Shown in pieces: positions 1 through 7,628 of a stretch of DNA of 32,046 nt (its first letter is position 1; each line of letters starts with the position of its first letter). The DNA is from Sporosarcina sp. (lineage in GTDB: Bacteria; Bacillota; Bacilli; Bacillales_A; Planococcaceae), in assembly GCA_029263945.1 (NCBI GenBank), contig JARIDM010000066.1, positions 1-32,046 on the forward strand, given 5' to 3'. The notes under the pieces are model-generated. The model did no database searches. It saw nothing but the letters and a program-made list of their open reading frames with translations, and was not told where the DNA came from. The position numbers and the translations under genes are program-made.

Positions 1-810
1 ATCGGTCTGCATATACTCATTCACGACAACGCCTTTTGTCGGCCCAATTGTCAGGTTTGCAGCTTCAGCAAGTTTTGTGTTTGGTATGACGCCAATCGCA
101 GCGGCAATAAAGTCAACTTCTATAAAACCCCCATTTTTCATAAGAAGTTTCTTGCCTTCGATTCTGTCAATTGCATCATTAAAGTATAACTCCACGCCGT
201 TCGTTGTCATTTCTTCATTTAATACGTCTGTAATTGCAGGATCCATTACTTTCATGACACGGTCATTTCTTTCGATGAGTGCAGTTTTAATCCCTTTATG
301 GGTGAAGTTTTCTGCAAGTTCGATGCCGATAAATCCACCGCCAATGACGGCAGCAGATGTTGGTTTTTCGTTTTCTATATACGTGAGAATTTGGTCCATA
401 TCCTCGAAGCTTTTTAACGTGATCAGCGGCAAGTCGCCTAAGCCTTTTAGTTCTGGAACCCGTGAGTGTCCACCAGGAGATAGGATTAGTTTGTCGTAAG
501 TTTCGGTATAAACTGCTGCTGTCTCCAGGTTACAAATGTCAACGGTTTTATTTTCCCTGTCAATGGCACGTACTTCATGACGAATGAGTGTTTGAATATC
601 ACGTTTTTCAGCGAAGTCAGCTGGGTTTGGGCCATTCACTTTTTCTTTGTCGTCAATGACACCGCCAATGACATAAGGCATTCCGCAACTGCCGTAGCCT
701 ATTTCACGGTCACGTCCAACAAGTATAATATTGGCATTCGGGATGGCTCTTTTAATTTGTGAAGCGACGGTTGAACCACCCGCGACTGCCCCAACAATGA
801 TAACTTTCAT
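1..810 (-). CDS. CoA-disulfide reductase / NADH oxidase-family flavoprotein (3' end cut by window edge)
   Basis: Pyridine nucleotide-disulfide oxidoreductase; 270 codons are visible and the C-terminal part lies outside the window. The protein starts MKVIIVGAVAGG, an FAD-binding Rossmann motif, and carries GYGSCGMPY near residue 43, where CoA-disulfide reductases and related NADH oxidases have a single redox-active cysteine. A second dinucleotide-binding motif (VIGGGFIGIELAE) for NAD(P)H lies around residue 150. The family reduces CoA disulfide, or oxygen or polysulfide in relatives, and works in thiol redox balance in the cytoplasm. The start at 810 is supported by AAAGGGTGA a few bases upstream. 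Which substrate is used cannot be decided without the C-terminal dimerisation or rhodanese region. Confidence 0.82.
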   Translation of the reverse strand, partial: MKVIIVGAVAGGSTVASQIKRAIPNANIILVGRDREIGYGSCGMPYVIGGVIDDKEKVNGPNPADFAEKRDIQTLIRHEVRAIDRENKTVDICNLETAAVYTETYDKLILSPGGHSRVPELKGLGDLPLITLKSFEDMDQILTYIENEKPTSAAVIGGGFIGIELAENFTHKGIKTALIERNDRVMKVMDPAITDVLNEEMTTNGVELYFNDAIDRIEGKKLLMKNGGFIEVDFIAAAIGVIPNTKLAEAANLTIGPTKGVVVNEYMQTD

Positions 811-850
811 TTAATCACCCTTTGTCGTTTGTTTTCATTTTCAGTTGAAA

Positions 851-1705
851 TTAACGAGGAAGTTCATTTAGAAAAAACACGGAAAGTGTACCAGGTCCGA
901 CATGTGCGCCGATAACGGAGCCAATCATATAAATTTCAATACTTGGTGGATTGAACCGCTCTTCGATGGCGGCTTTTAGTTCCAAAGCAAATGGTTCGTC
1001 ATCAGAGTGGCTAATGGCAATGTTTTGTTCGGAAAGATGATCGCCACGTTCTTCCATTAAATCCAACATGCGACGCATGACTTTCTTACGGCCCCTGTGT
1101 TTTTCAATTGGAATGAGTTTCCCATCTTCTACGTGTAGAAGGGGCTTAATATTTAAAAGTCCTCCAATAAACGCACTTGCTTTAGAGACGCGTCCTCCGC
1201 GTGCCATATAATCGAGGTCCTCAACTGTAAATAAGTGCTCCATATGTTTGGCCATGAAATAAATGATTTCTTCAATTACTTCTAAGCTTTCGTTTTGCGC
1301 ACGGAGTTGAGCGGCTTCTTTTACAAGTAATCCGTAGCCAAGCGAGGCACATTTCGAGTCGATGATAATTAAATTTAAATCGGGGTATTCTTCCTTCACT
1401 TGGTCACGAATCATAACTGCTGTATCATGCGTACCTGATAATTCAGAAGAAAAGGCGATGTAAATTCCTTCTTCTCCAGATTGAGCAAGTGCTGTCCACT
1501 CTTCCATGAAAAACTCCGGTGAAGCTTGTGACGTTTTTGGTTGTCCGCCCGCTCGAATCGCATTGTATACTTCGATCGCATCGATTTCAACAATATCTTT
1601 ATACTCTGCATCGCCAATTGAAACGGTTAATGGTAATAAATTCACATCATTTTCATCAAAAAAAGATTTTGGTAAATCTGATGCACTGTCTGCAAATATT
1701 CTCAT
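851..1705 (-). CDS. DegV family fatty-acid-binding protein (YitS-like)
   Basis: 284 residues, full length for the DegV family. Visible family signatures are an N-terminal DSASDLP segment, the TSQASP loop near residue 60 and a GGRVSK / GGLLNIKPLL block around residues 170-190. DegV proteins bind a single fatty acid between two domains; FakB proteins of this fold present exogenous fatty acids to the kinase FakA. No FakA gene is in view, so a FakB role is inference. AAGGGGG precedes the ATG. It lies just downstream of the HAD phosphatase on the same strand, as yitS and yitU are neighbours in B. subtilis, so the two may be co-transcribed. Confidence 0.88.
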   Translation of the reverse strand: MRIFADSASDLPKSFFDENDVNLLPLTVSIGDAEYKDIVEIDAIEVYNAIRAGGQPKTSQASPEFFMEEWTALAQSGEEGIYIAFSSELSGTHDTAVMIRDQVKEEYPDLNLIIIDSKCASLGYGLLVKEAAQLRAQNESLEVIEEIIYFMAKHMEHLFTVEDLDYMARGGRVSKASAFIGGLLNIKPLLHVEDGKLIPIEKHRGRKKVMRRMLDLMEERGDHLSEQNIAISHSDDEPFALELKAAIEERFNPPSIEIYMIGSVIGAHVGPGTLSVFFLNELPR

Positions 1706-1723
1706 AAATAGGCCCCCTTATCT

Positions 1724-1752
1724 ATAGGAAGAATAAGCTGTTCACTTCCTAT
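1724..1752. repeat. 8-bp inverted repeat between HAD phosphatase and degV
   Basis: ATAGGAAG (1724-1731) and CTTCCTAT (1745-1752) are perfect inverted arms with a 13-base loop. They sit between the HAD phosphatase stop and the degV ribosome site. No T-run follows on the minus strand, so this is not an ordinary terminator. It could be an operator or an RNA-processing hairpin; its role is unknown. Confidence 0.45.
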
Positions 1753-1757
1753 GCTCG

Positions 1758-2579
1758 TTATTCTATCTTCAATTGTAACCGTTCATTGAGTACTTGCGCA
1801 ATGCCGTCTTCATTATTTGAAGTGGGCGTAATCATATCAGCGATTGATTTTAATTCGTCAATGCCATTTGTCATCGCAACGCCTAGACCTGCATAGTCAA
1901 TCATTTCAAGGTCATTATTTTCATCGCCAAAGGCAATAATGCGTTCTCTCGGAATATTCATCCACTGGGCAACTTGAGAAAGGCCTGCTGCTTTACTTAA
2001 GCCGCTTTGGAATACTTCGATTACATGTCCCCAAGGTGAGTCCCATACGCGGTGACCGACAACTTCTGCATGCACATGGCTAAGGTGTTGGCGAATGGTG
2101 TTCACGTCATTTGCATTTGCCTGAATGAGTAGGGAAGTTGGATCATCTTTTAAGTAATTCAAAATATCCCCAGTGGTTACTTTGGGCGCCCCTAATTTGA
2201 AGTTGTTTAACACTTTTTCGTCATGTCGATGAAGGTAGACGTCATCCATCACTTCTGCAACCATATTATTGTATGGAAATTCCTGCATGGCTTCGATGAC
2301 ATCCGCCACAACCGAAAGAGAAAGTGGTTTATGCACTGTATGCCAATTCCGATTGGAAGGGTGATGCACAAAAGCGCCATTAAAATTTATAACAGGTGTT
2401 GTTAAGTTTAGTTGTTGATAGTAAGGTGCTGTCGCTCGGTAAGGTCTTCCTGTTGCGAGTGCGACATGATGCCCTAACTGTTCAGCTTGTTGCAAAGCTT
2501 GCGCTGTTTTATCGGTAATTACTTTTTCGTCTGTTAATAATGTACCATCTAGGTCTAGTACGATTAAATGCGGCTTCAA
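1758..2579 (-). CDS. Cof-type HAD-superfamily phosphatase (YitU-like)
   Basis: 273 residues, typical of the Cof/YidA (HAD-IIB) family. Motif I is VLDLDGTLL at residues 7-15 with the nucleophilic Asp, motif II is ATGRP near residue 44, and the GDENNDLEMI segment near residue 218 supplies the Mg-binding aspartates. The family dephosphorylates small metabolites such as sugar phosphates or flavin precursors; the substrate here is unknown. The start is TTG at 2579, supported by AAAGGGGG seven bases upstream. It diverges from the yitV-like gene, as the yitU-yitV neighbourhood suggests. Confidence 0.9.
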   Translation of the reverse strand: MKPHLIVLDLDGTLLTDEKVITDKTAQALQQAEQLGHHVALATGRPYRATAPYYQQLNLTTPVINFNGAFVHHPSNRNWHTVHKPLSLSVVADVIEAMQEFPYNNMVAEVMDDVYLHRHDEKVLNNFKLGAPKVTTGDILNYLKDDPTSLLIQANANDVNTIRQHLSHVHAEVVGHRVWDSPWGHVIEVFQSGLSKAAGLSQVAQWMNIPRERIIAFGDENNDLEMIDYAGLGVAMTNGIDELKSIADMITPTSNNEDGIAQVLNERLQLKIE

Positions 2580-2712
2580 AAGAAATCCCCCTTTATCGTT
2601 AAGTTTACAGTTAAATCCTTCCGCAAGTCAAAAAATGAAGAAGAAAACGTCTTTTTTGTTTTTTAGAGAAAACTTTGTTACGCTAAAATGAAAAGAAAAA
2701 GGTTGTGAGTAT

Positions 2713-3483
2713 ATGCAAATTCAAGAAGAGACGTGGCATGACATTCCACTACTTCATATTGTAGAAAATCAATACAAAGATCAGGACATTCCTGTTGCCA
2801 TATTTTTGCACGGCTTTACAAGTGCGAAAGAGCATAACTTACACTATGCCTATAATCTCGCGAAAAAAGGGATACGCGTATTGTTACCAGAAGCTCATTT
2901 ACACGGGGTTCGAAGCGAAAAAATAGATGAAGTTGAACTCGCCCTTCGTTTTTGGGAAGTTGTCATGACTTCTATTGAAGAACTACCGATCCTGCATCAG
3001 ACATTAAAAGAAAAAGGGCTCGTAAAAACTGCGAAAATCAGTGTGGGTGGCACATCGATGGGCGGCATTACGACACTTGGTGCATTGTCCATTTATGATT
3101 GGATTGACGCGTCCATTGTGATGATGGGGGCACCTGGTTTCCAAGGATTCTTGCAAGAGCAAATGCGACAGTTTGAACAAAGAGGGTTTGATTTGCCCGT
3201 TACGGAAGTTGAAAAAAATCAGTTGTTTGAACAAATTGCGATGGTCGATTTAACGAAACGACCAGAAGCGCTAAACGGCAGACCGATTTACTTTTGGCAT
3301 GGCCAAAAAGATCCTGTTGTGCCGTATGCACCAACGTATCAGTTTTATGAAAGCATAAAGCCGATGTATGTGGACCAGCCAGGAAAATTGGTTTTTGAAA
3401 GTGATAAAGTAGCCAGCCATGCCGTCACGCGTAAAGGTTTATTGAATGCCGTGAATTGGCTAGCAAGTCAGTTGAATGAATAA
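2713..3483 (+). CDS. yitV: Alpha/beta-hydrolase esterase (YitV-like)
   Basis: 256 residues with a complete serine hydrolase set: oxyanion segment FLHGF (residues 31-35), nucleophile elbow GGTSMGG with Ser115, acid Asp200 in WHGQKDPV, and His236 in SHAVTR. There is no signal peptide, so it is cytoplasmic. The length and motifs fit the YitV/YjfP esterase group, which cleaves short acyl esters in vitro; the natural substrate is unknown. It is followed 49 bp later by yitW, as in B. subtilis. The ribosome site (AAAAAGG) is weak. The symbol rests on motifs plus gene order. Confidence 0.85.
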   Translation: MQIQEETWHDIPLLHIVENQYKDQDIPVAIFLHGFTSAKEHNLHYAYNLAKKGIRVLLPEAHLHGVRSEKIDEVELALRFWEVVMTSIEELPILHQTLKEKGLVKTAKISVGGTSMGGITTLGALSIYDWIDASIVMMGAPGFQGFLQEQMRQFEQRGFDLPVTEVEKNQLFEQIAMVDLTKRPEALNGRPIYFWHGQKDPVVPYAPTYQFYESIKPMYVDQPGKLVFESDKVASHAVTRKGLLNAVNWLASQLNE

Positions 3484-3500
3484 ACAAACACTGCTATGAT
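3472..3500 (+). promoter_or_regulatory. Candidate sigma-A promoter for yitW
   Basis: TTGAAT (3472-3477), a 17-bp spacer and TATGAT (3495-3500) fit a vegetative promoter. The -35 lies inside the end of the yitV-like gene. It would give yitW its own transcript with a short leader. Confidence 0.5.
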
Positions 3501-3532
3501 AAAGTCAGTACAGTGTAGAGAGGGGTATACGT

Positions 3533-3841
3533 ATGAGTCAGGAAATGAAAGATAGCATGATGGGCGCAATTGAAAACGTCATTGACCCTGAATTAGGGAT
3601 AGATATTGTGAACTTAGGACTTGTTTATGATGTTGAATTAGATGATGACAGCATTGCGCGTGTCACAATGACATTGACTTCAATGGGTTGTCCAATGGGG
3701 CCGCAAATTGTCTCAATGGTACAGCAAGAGCTATTGGAATTACCAGAAGTGAAAGATGTGGATGTTAACATCGTGTGGAGTCCACCTTGGTCAAAAGATA
3801 ATATGTCACGCTATGCTAAAATGGCGCTTGGCGTTAGATAA
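3533..3841 (+). CDS. yitW: Fe-S cluster assembly protein, MIP18/DUF59 family (YitW)
   Basis: 102 residues. The family hallmark is clear: VIDPELGIDIVNLGLVY at residues 16-32 and TSMGCPMGP with the conserved cysteine near residue 53. MIP18-type proteins (SufT, PaaD, human FAM96) act in maturation of iron-sulfur proteins in the cytoplasm. AGAGAGGGGTATACGT places a good ribosome site before the ATG. A strong terminator follows, so it ends its transcription unit. Gene order matches B. subtilis yitV-yitW. Confidence 0.9.
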   Translation: MSQEMKDSMMGAIENVIDPELGIDIVNLGLVYDVELDDDSIARVTMTLTSMGCPMGPQIVSMVQQELLELPEVKDVDVNIVWSPPWSKDNMSRYAKMALGVR

Positions 3842-3847
3842 TTATAG

Positions 3848-3891
3848 AAAAAAGACTGCATAACTTTACATAAGTTGTGGAGTCTTTTTTT
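3848..3891 (+). terminator. Rho-independent terminator after yitW
   Basis: A 15-bp stem with arms AAGACTGCATAACTT and AAGTTGTGGAGTCTT, a short TACAT loop, and a T-run after the descending arm. There is one mismatch and one wobble. Confidence 0.88.
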
Positions 3892-4007
3892 AGTGGACAA
3901 TTTTTACGTGTGCGTTCTGTGTAAAGCGTCGTGTCTGGTCCGAAATGTTGCGGCTTCCGCGCAAAGCGTTTCACTTTTCTCCCTGTCTAATTAATCAGGC
4001 AAGTTGC

Positions 4008-4036
4008 TTTACCTATACGCTAAATCGGTTTATAAT
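4008..4036 (+). promoter_or_regulatory. Sigma-A promoter of clpB-like gene
   Basis: TTTACC (4008-4013), a 17-bp spacer and a consensus TATAAT (4031-4036). The predicted start of transcription, about 4043, coincides with the CtsR operator, so repressor binding would block transcription. Confidence 0.7.
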
Positions 4037-4042
4037 TAAATT

Positions 4043-4059
4043 AGTCAAAGAAGGTCAAA
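4043..4059 (+). promoter_or_regulatory. CtsR operator
   Basis: AGTCAAA-GAA-GGTCAAA is an exact match to the CtsR heptad direct repeat (RGTCAAANANRGTCAAA). It lies 6 bp downstream of the -10 box. CtsR represses class III heat-shock genes (clpP, clpE, the clpC operon) and is inactivated by heat and thiol stress. This assigns the downstream disaggregase gene to that regulon. Confidence 0.9.
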
Positions 4060-4099
4060 TAAAGATTTGAAAAATATAAAATGAAAAAGGTGAATGTCT

Positions 4100-6238
4100 A
4101 TGAGCATGCAAGGTGAACAAGAAGCGCAAAAAACACCACTTGAACAGTTTGGACGTAATCTAGTCGAAGATGTAAAAAACGGAAAAATGGACCCAGTCAT
4201 CGGCCGAGATGAAGAAATTCGAAATACAATTCGGATCTTATCGAGAAAGACAAAAAACAATCCGGTGTTAATTGGGGAACCAGGCGTGGGGAAGACGGCA
4301 ATTGTTGAAGGTTTGGCACAAAGAATAGTCAAAGGGGACGTTCCTGAGGGCTTAAAAGGTCGTGAAATATTCGAGTTAGATATGGGCGCACTCATTGCGG
4401 GTGCGAAGTATCGTGGGGAATTTGAAGAGCGATTAAAAGGCGTACTAAAACAAGTAAAAGACAGTGAAGGTCAAATTATTCTATTTATCGACGAAATTCA
4501 TACGATTGTTGGTGCAGGTAAAGTAGACGGCGCGATGGATGCAGGGAACATGCTGAAACCAATGCTCGCACGCGGCGAATTGTACTGTATTGGGGCAACA
4601 ACACTAGATGAATACCGCATGCATATTGAAAAGGACCCCGCTTTAGAACGACGTTTTCAACAAGTGATGGTTCGTGAGCCTTCCGTTGAAGACACAGTCT
4701 CTATTTTAAGGGGATTAAAAGAAGTCTATGAGCTGCATCACGGCGTTCGAATTCATGACCGTGCGATTGTTGCGGCATCTACGCTTTCAAATCGGTACTT
4801 GACGGAGCGTTTTTTACCAGACAAAGCAATCGATTTAATCGATGAGGCGAGTGCGATGGTTCGAACCGAAATCGATTCAATGCCTCAGGAATTAGATGAG
4901 GTAACGCGTCGAATGATGCAGCTCGAAATAGAGGAAGAAGCACTTCGAAAAGAAAAAGATGTGGCCAGTCAAAACAGGCTTAAAATTTTACGCGATGAAT
5001 TGCAATCCATTAAAGACTCCTCTGCAGATATGCGTGCGCAGTGGGAAGCCGAGAAAGCAGCCTTAAGTGAAATTCAAGAAAAACGGGGACAGCTAGATCA
5101 TTTCCGTAGAGAGCTAGAAGATGCAGAGAATCGATATGATTTGAACAAAGCAGCTGAACTGAGACATGGTAAAATTCCAGCGTTGGAAACGGAATTACAA
5201 GCGCTTGAAGCCCCATTACATGATGGAAAAGAAAGCCGACTTTTGCGTGAAGAAGTGACGGAAGAAGAAATCGCAACAATTGTGGCAAGGTGGACAGGCA
5301 TTCCTGTAACAAAACTCATTGAAGGTGAAAGAGAAAAATTATTGCGCTTGGCAGATACACTCGAAGCGCGCGTGATTGGACAAGACAACGCCGTTCAACT
5401 CGTTACAGAAGCGGTTTGGCGTGCGCGTGCAGGGATTCAAGATCCTAATAAGCCAATTGGTTCCTTTTTATTTTTAGGGCCGACAGGAGTTGGGAAAACT
5501 GAACTTGCCAAAACACTAGCGGCAACTTTATTCGACTCAGAAGATCATTTCATCCGCATAGATATGTCGGAGTATATGGAGAAGCATAGTGTGTCTAGAC
5601 TAGTAGGGGCACCCCCTGGTTATATAGGTTACGAAGAGGGAGGACAACTCACAGAAGCGGTGCGTAGAAACCCATATTCGGTTGTTTTACTAGACGAAAT
5701 TGAAAAGGCACATCCAGATGTAGCCAATATTTTGCTCCAAGTATTAGATGATGGCCGCATTACGGATAGCCAAGGAAGACTTGTTAATTTTACAAATACG
5801 GTCGTCATTATGACGTCAAATCTAGGTTCAGCTTATTTACTAAAAGGACCAAATGAACTCGAAAGTCATGCAGCAGAAGATCTTGTGATGGCAGAATTAA
5901 GAAGTCACTTTAAGCCAGAACTGCTTAACCGAATGGATGATACAATTATTTTTCATTCACTTTCAGGAGATTCGTTCAAACGAATTGCAGCCAAAATGCT
6001 TGAAAGTCTTGCGGATAGACTAGAAGCGCAAGAGGTGACGATGGTTTATGAAGATGCCGTCTTAGATTGGATTGTACGTGAAGGAACAGATACCAACTTT
6101 GGTGCGCGTCCATTGAAACGGTTCATACAGCGACATGTAGAAACAATTGTAGCGAAGGAATTAATTAAAGGTGAAATTGGGCCAAATGATACGCTACGTT
6201 TAACAATGCAAGAAAATCAGTTACAAGTGAAAAAATAA
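4100..6238 (+). CDS. clpB: ClpB-type AAA+ disaggregase lacking the N-terminal domain
   Basis: 712 residues from ATG 4100; ATG 4094 abuts the AAGGTGA ribosome site, so 4100 is the better start. Order: NBD1 with Walker A GEPGVGKT (about residue 59) and Walker B ILFIDEIH; a ClpB-length coiled-coil middle domain (about 260-385, ending ARWTGIPV); NBD2 with GPTGVGKT (about 460), GAPPGYIGY pore loop, VVLLDEIEKAH and a C-terminal GARPLKR sensor-2 segment. The long middle domain and absence of an IGF/IGL ClpP loop favour ClpB (with DnaK, protein disaggregation) over ClpC or ClpE. Full-length ClpB has about 150 further N-terminal residues; here NBD1 begins almost at once, and the upstream DNA holds the promoter and CtsR box, so the short form is encoded, not a fragment. 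Confidence 0.88.
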   Translation: MSMQGEQEAQKTPLEQFGRNLVEDVKNGKMDPVIGRDEEIRNTIRILSRKTKNNPVLIGEPGVGKTAIVEGLAQRIVKGDVPEGLKGREIFELDMGALIAGAKYRGEFEERLKGVLKQVKDSEGQIILFIDEIHTIVGAGKVDGAMDAGNMLKPMLARGELYCIGATTLDEYRMHIEKDPALERRFQQVMVREPSVEDTVSILRGLKEVYELHHGVRIHDRAIVAASTLSNRYLTERFLPDKAIDLIDEASAMVRTEIDSMPQELDEVTRRMMQLEIEEEALRKEKDVASQNRLKILRDELQSIKDSSADMRAQWEAEKAALSEIQEKRGQLDHFRRELEDAENRYDLNKAAELRHGKIPALETELQALEAPLHDGKESRLLREEVTEEEIATIVARWTGIPVTKLIEGEREKLLRLADTLEARVIGQDNAVQLVTEAVWRARAGIQDPNKPIGSFLFLGPTGVGKTELAKTLAATLFDSEDHFIRIDMSEYMEKHSVSRLVGAPPGYIGYEEGGQLTEAVRRNPYSVVLLDEIEKAHPDVANILLQVLDDGRITDSQGRLVNFTNTVVIMTSNLGSAYLLKGPNELESHAAEDLVMAELRSHFKPELLNRMDDTIIFHSLSGDSFKRIAAKMLESLADRLEAQEVTMVYEDAVLDWIVREGTDTNFGARPLKRFIQRHVETIVAKELIKGEIGPNDTLRLTMQENQLQVKK

Positions 6239-6243
6239 CAAAC

Positions 6244-6279
6244 AAAAAACCATCTCTCGTTAAAAGAGATGGTTTTTTT
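6244..6279. terminator. Terminator between clpB and the convergent yjzD-like gene
   Basis: AAACCATCTCT and AGAGATGGTTT arms with a 7-base loop, T-run on the plus strand and a matching A-run upstream, so it can serve both convergent genes. Confidence 0.88.
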
Positions 6280-6281
6280 GT

Positions 6282-6464
6282 TTAGTGGTCTGATACAGGT
6301 CCTTCAGGAATAGATTCGCCTAAAACAATGACTAATACGGATAGGAATAGAGAAACAACCGCGCCAGCTAAAAAGTTAAAATCTACGTTTGCGATGGCAC
6401 CTACTACGTAATTGAGTAAACTCACTAATAATAAAGACCAAAGGAATGTCATTATGTATCTCAA
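6282..6464 (-). CDS. yjzD: Small DUF2929-type membrane protein (YjzD-like)
   Basis: 60 residues with two hydrophobic helices (about 4-24 and 28-48) and a polar C-terminus, so an integral membrane protein. MRYIMTFLWSLLL resembles YjzD of B. subtilis, encoded near fabHA, consistent with fabH next door. The start is TTG at 6464: GAGGTGA lies six bases upstream of it, whereas the in-frame ATG at 6452 would be 18 bases away. Function is unknown. Confidence 0.72.
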   Translation of the reverse strand: MRYIMTFLWSLLLVSLLNYVVGAIANVDFNFLAGAVVSLFLSVLVIVLGESIPEGPVSDH

Positions 6465-6575
6465 TTGCTTTCACCTCAATATGGCTATTTATTTTACAAT
6501 TGTATCATAGCCTTTGGAATTGGGAAACATCTAATCATTATTCCGAATGATTTTTTACAAAAAAGTATCAGGTTG

Positions 6576-6604
6576 TTGAAAAAAGAACATTAATCTTTTA
6601 TAGT
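6576..6604 (+). promoter_or_regulatory. Sigma-A promoter of fabH-fabF
   Basis: TTGAAA (6576-6581), a 17-bp spacer and TATAGT (6599-6604). The -10 box touches the FapR operator. Confidence 0.72.
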
Positions 6605-6620
6605 TAATACCAGGTACTAA
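6604..6620 (+). promoter_or_regulatory. FapR operator
   Basis: TTAATACCAGGTACTAA is a near-perfect 17-bp FapR palindrome (consensus TTAGTACCWGRTACTAA, one change). It starts at the last base of the -10 box. FapR represses fatty-acid and phospholipid synthesis genes and is released by malonyl-CoA, so fabH-fabF should respond to precursor supply. Confidence 0.93.
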
Positions 6621-6649
6621 TAATAGATGACAAAGGGCGGGGAAATTAA

Positions 6650-7582
6650 ATGAATGCAGGTTTAGTAGGAGTCGGGAAGTTTGTACCCTCTCATATCGTC
6701 ACGAACGAAGATTTAGAAAAACGAATGGATACGTCAGATGAATGGATACGTACAATGACAGGGATTGAAGAAAGACGGATTGCCGCTGATGATATGGATA
6801 CTTCTCACATGGCATACGAGGCAGCTCAAAATGCGATTAAGGATGCCGGTGTCAATCCAGAAGAGATTGGACTGATTCTTGTTGCGACAGTTACACCGGA
6901 CCGTCCGTTTCCAACTGTTTCAACGATGCTTCAAGAACAATTGGGGACGAAAAATGCTGCGGCGATGGATATTTCAGCGGCATGTGCAGGATTTATGTAT
7001 GGACTTGTAACGGCAAAACAATTTGTTGAATCAGGTTCTTACGACTACGTGCTCGTTGTAGGCGTTGAAAAGCTTTCGAAAATTACGGATTGGGAAGACC
7101 GTAATACGGCGGTTCTCTTTGGAGATGGAGCGGGCGCTGCAGTTGTAGGTAAAGTAAGTGAGGGCCGTGGGATTTTATCATTCGAACTCGGTGCAGATGG
7201 CACGGGCGGGAAGCATCTTTATCAAGATGAATACTTGGTGATGAACGGCCGGGAAGTATTTAAATTTGCAGTTCGTCAAATGGGTGAATCTGCACTGAAT
7301 GTAGTTGAAAAAGCAGGCTTAACGACGGATGATATTGATTATTTAATCCCGCATCAGGCGAACATTCGAATTATGGAAGCATCAAGAGAAAGACTGGGTC
7401 TTCCTGTTGAAAAAATGTCGAAAACGATTCATAAATATGGAAATACCTCAGCAGCTTCGATTCCGATTTCATTGGTAGATGATTTAGCGGAAGGGAAAAT
7501 AAAAGAGGGAGATGTGATTGTTTTTGTTGGATTTGGCGCGGGATTAACATGGGGAGCGCTTTGTATCCGTTGGGGGAAATAG
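6650..7582 (+). CDS. fabH: Beta-ketoacyl-ACP synthase III
   Basis: 310 residues, the usual FabH length. It condenses an acyl-CoA starter with malonyl-ACP in the first elongation step of type II fatty-acid synthesis. The triad is visible: Cys112 in SAACAGF, His235 in IPHQANIR and Asn265 in YGNTSAAS. The GFGAGLTWGA C-terminal motif is also present. In Firmicutes this enzyme commonly accepts branched starters derived from valine, leucine and isoleucine; that preference is family knowledge, not readable here. It is the first gene of the FapR-controlled unit, 46 bp before fabF. GGGCGGGGAA supplies a ribosome site. Confidence 0.97.
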   Translation: MNAGLVGVGKFVPSHIVTNEDLEKRMDTSDEWIRTMTGIEERRIAADDMDTSHMAYEAAQNAIKDAGVNPEEIGLILVATVTPDRPFPTVSTMLQEQLGTKNAAAMDISAACAGFMYGLVTAKQFVESGSYDYVLVVGVEKLSKITDWEDRNTAVLFGDGAGAAVVGKVSEGRGILSFELGADGTGGKHLYQDEYLVMNGREVFKFAVRQMGESALNVVEKAGLTTDDIDYLIPHQANIRIMEASRERLGLPVEKMSKTIHKYGNTSAASIPISLVDDLAEGKIKEGDVIVFVGFGAGLTWGALCIRWGK

Positions 7583-7628
7583 GCAACCATAAAAGGTACG
7601 ATTATAAGAATGAGGGGAAGTTCAAAAA

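Noticed and set aside
77..499. Plus-strand open frame of 140 codons
   Set aside because: Antisense to the CoA-disulfide-reductase-like gene, which has clear motifs; no ribosome site or recognisable protein.
3895..4007. Possible ClpB N-domain remnant upstream of clpB
   Set aside because: No frame resembles the ClpB N-domain, and the stretch leads directly into a promoter and CtsR box.
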